DNA of 15,245 bases, taken from assembly GCA_002362155.1 (NCBI GenBank), contig DETN01000146.1, forward strand, positions 1-15,245. The letters are read 5' to 3'. The notes under the pieces were generated by a model. The model was not told where the DNA came from. It saw only the letters and a list, made by a program, of their open reading frames with translations, and made no database searches. This stretch comes from Lachnospiraceae bacterium UBA3287. Lineage in GTDB: Bacteria; Bacillota; Clostridia; Lachnospirales; Lachnospiraceae. Of the stretch, positions 12,015 to 15,245 are shown piece after piece (within the stretch, counting starts at the first letter, position 1; each line of letters starts with the position of its first letter). The position numbers were made by a program, and so were the translations under genes.

Positions 12015-13406
12015 ATGGAAAACAATGTATTAAAGGCCCGAAGAAGAAAAAGACTGGTAGGAATCGTTCTGGTAGTTCTGATCGCAGTGCTGACAGGATT
12101 CCTTTACTTCAGGGGGAGAGGCGGCTCCGACGCAGGAGACGGACAGAACGTTGCCTACGTGACATCGGTGGCCACCCTGACCGGTCAGTATTCCTCAAAC
12201 GGGGTTTTCAACAGATATGCCGGTACGGTGGAGTCCCAGGAGACCAAATCCTTCAACAAGCGGGACGATGCCGATATCCAGGAGATTTTCGTGGAAACGG
12301 GCGATGAAGTCAAGGTTGGGACGCCTCTTTTTTCCTACGATAATACCAAATATGAAGAGGACCTGGCCAAGGGCGAGATCGAGCTCGAGAGGCAGAAAAA
12401 TGAGCTGGACAGCATAAAGACCACCATTGCCCAGCTTGAGAAAGAGAAAAAGTCTGCCGCCAGCGCCGACAAGGCCAACTATACGGTCCAGATCCAGGAG
12501 CAGCAGCTCAACCTCAAGCAGCAGGAGTACGATATCCAGAGCAAGGAACTGGAGCTGGACAAGATCAGGGACAATATAGCCCACGCCACAGTCACCAGCG
12601 ACATGGAAGGCGTTGTCAAGAGCATCAATAAGGACAGCGGATCCCAGTCTTATTACGAAGGCTACGGCGGCGATGAGACCGAGAACGGCTTCATCGTGAT
12701 CATGAAGACCGGCGACTTCCGGGTCAAGGGAACCATGAACGAGCAGAATATCTATGATATCTCCGAAGGACAGCCCGTGATCGTGCACAGCAGACTGGAT
12801 GATCAGACCTGGAAGGGCACCGTTACTACCGTCGACAGGGAAAATACGGTCCAGAACCAGAACATGTACGGTGAGGGCTCCGGCTCCAGCAATTATCCCT
12901 TCTACGTGGAACTGGAATCCAGCGAAGGTCTGCTGATGGGCCAGCACGTATATATGGAAATGGACTACGGACAGGGAGAAAAGAGAGAAGACGGCCTCTG
13001 GCTGGATGAATATATGATCGACATGACCGATTCTGACGCTCCTTTTGTCTGGGCGGACAACGGTAAGGGAAAACTCGAAAAGAGAAAAGTCCTTCTGGGA
13101 ACCTATGACGAGGAAATGATGCAGTATAAGATCAACGGCGGCCTCAGCACCGAAGATTCCATTGCCTTCCCCGACGAATCCCTGAAAGAAGGCATGAAGT
13201 GTATGGATGAATCCATGCGGACCGATGAAAGCTTCGAAGGAGGCATGGAAGGTATGGAAGGTATGGAAGGCATGGAGCCCATGGAAGGCATGGAATCCAT
13301 GGAAGGCATGGAAGGTATGGAATCCATGGAAGGTATGGAAGACATGGAGCCCATGGAAGACATGGAAAACATGGAAGAGACCGAAGGTGAGGAAGGCCAG
13401 TATTAA
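12015..13406 (+). CDS. HlyD/MacA-like membrane-fusion adaptor with Met-Glu-X repeat tail
   Basis: 463 residues, starting at ATG 12015 with GGAGGA (12000-12005) 9 nt upstream. A short basic N-terminus precedes one transmembrane anchor (about residues 14-30, LVGIVLVVLIAVLTGFLYF). The first half of a biotinyl/lipoyl-like domain follows (from R67, with VETGDEVKVGTPLFSYD). A long coiled coil spans about 114-190, then the second half (ATVTSDMEGVVKSIN) and a beta-barrel region with VKGTMNEQNIYDISEGQPV. Such adaptors sit outside the membrane and couple an ABC exporter to substrate release, as in MacA or YknX. The C-terminus is odd: residues 411-455 are fifteen consecutive Met-Glu-X triplets, followed by EE-rich residues; I know no such tail in this family. 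The ABC ATPase gene begins about 21 nt downstream in the same operon. Confidence 0.9.
   Translation: MENNVLKARRRKRLVGIVLVVLIAVLTGFLYFRGRGGSDAGDGQNVAYVTSVATLTGQYSSNGVFNRYAGTVESQETKSFNKRDDADIQEIFVETGDEVKVGTPLFSYDNTKYEEDLAKGEIELERQKNELDSIKTTIAQLEKEKKSAASADKANYTVQIQEQQLNLKQQEYDIQSKELELDKIRDNIAHATVTSDMEGVVKSINKDSGSQSYYEGYGGDETENGFIVIMKTGDFRVKGTMNEQNIYDISEGQPVIVHSRLDDQTWKGTVTTVDRENTVQNQNMYGEGSGSSNYPFYVELESSEGLLMGQHVYMEMDYGQGEKREDGLWLDEYMIDMTDSDAPFVWADNGKGKLEKRKVLLGTYDEEMMQYKINGGLSTEDSIAFPDESLKEGMKCMDESMRTDESFEGGMEGMEGMEGMEPMEGMESMEGMEGMESMEGMEDMEPMEDMENMEETEGEEGQY
13245..13379 (+). repeat. Coding 9-bp minisatellite (ATGGAAGGY-like), fifteen units
   Basis: Fifteen in-frame 9-bp units of the form ATG-GAA/GAG-NNN encode Met-Glu-X triplets, with X being Gly, Pro, Ser, Asp, Asn or Glu. 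The units are imperfect but strictly in phase. Runs of this kind can gain or lose copies by replication slippage without shifting the frame, so unit number may vary between strains. The array lies at the 3' end of the adaptor gene. Confidence 0.95.
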
Positions 13407-13427
13407 AGGATCCGGGTGGTGAAGAAC

Positions 13428-14105
13428 ATGATCATAGAACTGCAGGATATCTGCAAAAGCTATATACAGGGAACCATGGTGACCCCTGTGCTCAAGAATA
13501 TAAATTTTACCATGAAGGAAGGGGAATATACCGCCATTATGGGGCCCTCCGGATCCGGCAAGTCTACTCTGATGAATCTGATCGGATGTCTGGACCAGCC
13601 CACCAGCGGCAAATATTTACTGGACGGGGAAGATGTTTCCGCCTATACCGACAATCAGATGTCGGATATCAGGCTTGAAAAGATCGGATTCGTTTTTCAG
13701 ACCTTCCAGCTCCTGCCCTATATGTCCGCGGCAGACAACGTGGCCCTGCCTCTTTCCTATGCGGGTGTATCCAGAAGGGAAAGAAAAGAAAGAGCCATTG
13801 AAATGCTGGGAAAGGTGGGACTTTCGGACCGTGTATCCTATCTGCCCAATCAGCTTTCAGGCGGCCAGAAACAGAGGGTGGCCATTGCAAGAGCCATGAT
13901 CAATCATCCCAGGATCCTGCTGGCGGACGAGCCTACGGGCGCTCTGGATTCCACATCCGGAAAGCAGATCATGGGACTGTTCAGAGAACTGAACGAAGAC
14001 GGCGTAACGATCCTTATGATCACCCATGACGCGGAGATCGCTTCCAATGCGGACAGGATCGTGGAGATCCGTGACGGACTGCTGAATCAGGAGGTGAAGA
14101 TATAA
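13428..14105 (+). CDS. ABC transporter ATP-binding protein of the MacB/LolD/YknY type
   Basis: About 225 residues, a single nucleotide-binding domain of typical size. All key motifs are present: Walker A GPSGSGKST (39-47), Q-loop FVFQTFQLL, signature LSGGQ (143-147), Walker B ILLADEP (D167, E168) and H-loop MITHD (H200). It would sit on the inner membrane face and power an exporter of the MacB/LolCDE/YknXYZ class. The flanking adaptor genes fit this. The start is uncertain: ATG 13428 (MIIELQDICKSY) matches the usual N-terminus of the family and has GGTG at 13418-13421 upstream. The frame is open to GTG codons at 13416 and 13419, and AAAGGA at 13405-13410 suits 13419. The stop codon overlaps the next start by one base (TAATG), implying translational coupling. 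Confidence 0.95.
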   Translation: MIIELQDICKSYIQGTMVTPVLKNINFTMKEGEYTAIMGPSGSGKSTLMNLIGCLDQPTSGKYLLDGEDVSAYTDNQMSDIRLEKIGFVFQTFQLLPYMSAADNVALPLSYAGVSRRERKERAIEMLGKVGLSDRVSYLPNQLSGGQKQRVAIARAMINHPRILLADEPTGALDSTSGKQIMGLFRELNEDGVTILMITHDAEIASNADRIVEIRDGLLNQEVKI

Positions 14106-15245
14106 TGAAGAAGAACCGGATACTGGCAGTGCTGCTCTGTCTGGCACTGGCAGCGGGACTTGTTTACGGAATCGGCAGGGCTTTTGCCGCCAGCCGTAGA
14201 AAGACCGTCGTGGTAGTGCCCGTGACGGATCTGAACTATTCCTGGGGCGATGATCAGAACAGCATGGAAGGCATGGTGGCCTCGGGCTTTTCCCAGGATA
14301 TATATCTGATGGATACTGAGAGCGTGGATACGGTCCTGGTAGAGACAGGACAGCATGTAAAGCAGGGTGACGTGCTTATGAAGTATGACGCTACCCAGAC
14401 CTCCATCAACCTGGAAAGAGAGATCCTGACCAGGGAAAAGCTTCTGCTTCAGATGGATGTGGCTTCCAAAAACCTTGCGACTCTCAAGAAGATCAAACCT
14501 GCCTCTGAAGGCGGAAACGGCGGAGAGGACTTCCCTGATTTTCCGGATTTTCCTGAACCGGAGGACAACACGCCGGACTACAGCGGCGTAACAGCGGCCG
14601 AAAAACTGGATGAAAATTCTCTGCCCTATAATAAGGAAGAGGATACAGAAGAGAGTCCTCTGGGTTCGGAGTTCAATCCCTACCGCTACCTCTGCAATGA
14701 CGAGACTGTGATCACAGGGGAATTCCTCAACAGGATCAGAAAAGATGCCCTTGAAAAGAGCAATGCCCGGGGCGGTTCCGAAGAAGGCCGGGAAGAAGGC
14801 GCGGAACAGGCCCATGTACCTGTCTACTGCGTGCTGGAAGTCAGGGAAGGCAATAAGACGGACGGAGCTCTGAAAAGGGCCTGGATCATGGACGCCGCGG
14901 CTCTGGAGGAGGCTCCGGCCGGCTGGGAGGGCTCTGTGAATCTGGCCGGCAGGGTAAAGGAAAGCCACTTTGACGCCGCTGCATCAGACCGCCTGGACAG
15001 CGGGGCTGAGCCCTATAACAAGGATGACGGTACGGAAAGCAATCCTCTCGGATCCGCATCCAATCCCATGCGCTTCCTCTGCACGGATAATGCCGTTATT
15101 ACCGGAGATTTCCTGAATGAAATGGCCGGCAGGGCCGGAGAGGACGGAAAAGGCATTCACTACGTTCTGGAGATCCGTGACGGAGACAGGGCAGACGGTG
15201 ATCTGCTGGTCTCCTGGCATAGACAGTCCAGGGCGGATGAGACTT
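14105..15245 (+). CDS. Second HlyD-like adaptor with inserted duplicated domain (3' end outside the window)
   Basis: The frame opens at ATG 14105 and stays open to the window edge, 380 codons without a stop, so the gene is 3'-truncated by the window. The start overlaps the ATPase stop codon (TAATG). Residues 1-29 are an N-terminal hydrophobic signal or anchor (ILAVLLCLALAAGLVYGIG). Residues about 74-99 (VDTVLVETGQHVKQGDVLMKYDAT) match the first half of a biotinyl/lipoyl-like adaptor domain, closely paralleling the first adaptor. A short helical segment and a Pro/Asp/Phe-rich linker (about 145-160, DFPDFPDFPEPED) come next. Then come two copies of a small domain (174-262 and 303-373) that I do not recognise. 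The second lipoyl half and beta-barrel, if present, would lie beyond the window. It is likely a second extracytoplasmic subunit of the same exporter. Confidence 0.85.
   Translation, partial: MKKNRILAVLLCLALAAGLVYGIGRAFAASRRKTVVVVPVTDLNYSWGDDQNSMEGMVASGFSQDIYLMDTESVDTVLVETGQHVKQGDVLMKYDATQTSINLEREILTREKLLLQMDVASKNLATLKKIKPASEGGNGGEDFPDFPDFPEPEDNTPDYSGVTAAEKLDENSLPYNKEEDTEESPLGSEFNPYRYLCNDETVITGEFLNRIRKDALEKSNARGGSEEGREEGAEQAHVPVYCVLEVREGNKTDGALKRAWIMDAAALEEAPAGWEGSVNLAGRVKESHFDAAASDRLDSGAEPYNKDDGTESNPLGSASNPMRFLCTDNAVITGDFLNEMAGRAGEDGKGIHYVLEIRDGDRADGDLLVSWHRQSRADET
14624..15217 (+). repeat. Duplicated domain within the second adaptor
   Basis: Two copies lie at 14624-14886 and 15011-15217. 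Their first 36 residues align without gaps, with 23 identities by my count. Shared landmarks are PYNK, TE, PLGS, NP, R, LC (C197 and C326), VITG and FLN. Both copies end with a VLE[VI]R[ED]G strand and a Trp (W260 and W371). Copy 1 carries an extra Glu/Gly-rich stretch of about 18 residues. DNA identity is much lower than protein identity, so the duplication is old. Confidence 0.85.

Noticed and set aside
12195..12947. Minus-strand open frame rich in Leu/Val/Gly opposite the first adaptor
   Set aside because: It is the reverse reading of a Glu/Lys/Asp-rich coiled coil, which yields hydrophobic codons by complementarity. No start signal is present.
13245..13379. Short tandem repeat considered as a CRISPR array
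   Set aside because: The period is 9 bp with no spacers, the phase is strictly triplet, and it lies inside a coding frame.

Overview
The window reads as chromosome of a Gram-positive anaerobe of the class Clostridia, most likely a Lachnospiraceae-type gut bacterium. The reasons are a sortase-anchored surface protein built from SpaA and VaFE (T-Q ester-bond) repeats, strong AGGAGG-type ribosome binding sites, a DUF1848 protein, a CbbX/SpoVK-type AAA+ ATPase, and moderate GC content (near 50 percent by eye). All eight genes are on the plus strand. There is no rRNA, tRNA, transposase, integrase or CRISPR array.

Layout. 98-1882: a cytoplasmic AAA+ ATPase in which a CbbX/SpoVK-like motor is fused behind an RNA polymerase alpha-CTD-like domain and an N-terminal domain I do not recognise. 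1883-2339: a gene-free leader with several small hairpins. 2340-8282: a 1980-residue cell-wall-anchored adhesin or stalk protein with signal peptide, acidic low-complexity segment, thioester-domain-like head, three SpaA/Cna-B domains, ten VaFE repeats and a PPKTG sorting signal. It ends at a strong terminator (8361-8402). 8463-8543: an extended -10 promoter followed by a terminator-like hairpin, which could be an attenuator or a small RNA. 8570-9505: a DUF1848 protein with a C-terminal CxxxCxxC cysteine cluster. 9560-11784: two adjacent Gfo/Idh/MocA oxidoreductases, closed by a very strong terminator (11792-11835). 11880-15245: a new transcription unit with a direct repeat, an extended -10 promoter, a HlyD/MacA-like adaptor with a Met-Glu repeat tail, a MacB/LolD-type ABC ATPase, and a second adaptor-like protein that runs off the window.

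How the genes may work together. The last three genes form a compact exporter operon (21-nt gap, then a 1-nt stop/start overlap). They supply two extracytoplasmic adaptor-like subunits and the ATPase; a permease would be expected just downstream. The two oxidoreductases are probably co-translated and may act on the same sugar, polyol or amino-sugar derivative. The AAA+ protein and the giant surface protein look like independent units.

The least ordinary features are the alpha-CTD/AAA+ fusion with its DNA-contact residues intact, the 15-unit Met-Glu-X tail on the first adaptor, and a duplicated small domain (PYNK...NPxRxLC...VITGxFLN) inside the second adaptor. Also notable are an alternating A/B pattern from a recent 747-bp duplication in the VaFE array, and loss of the usual catalytic lysine in the second oxidoreductase.
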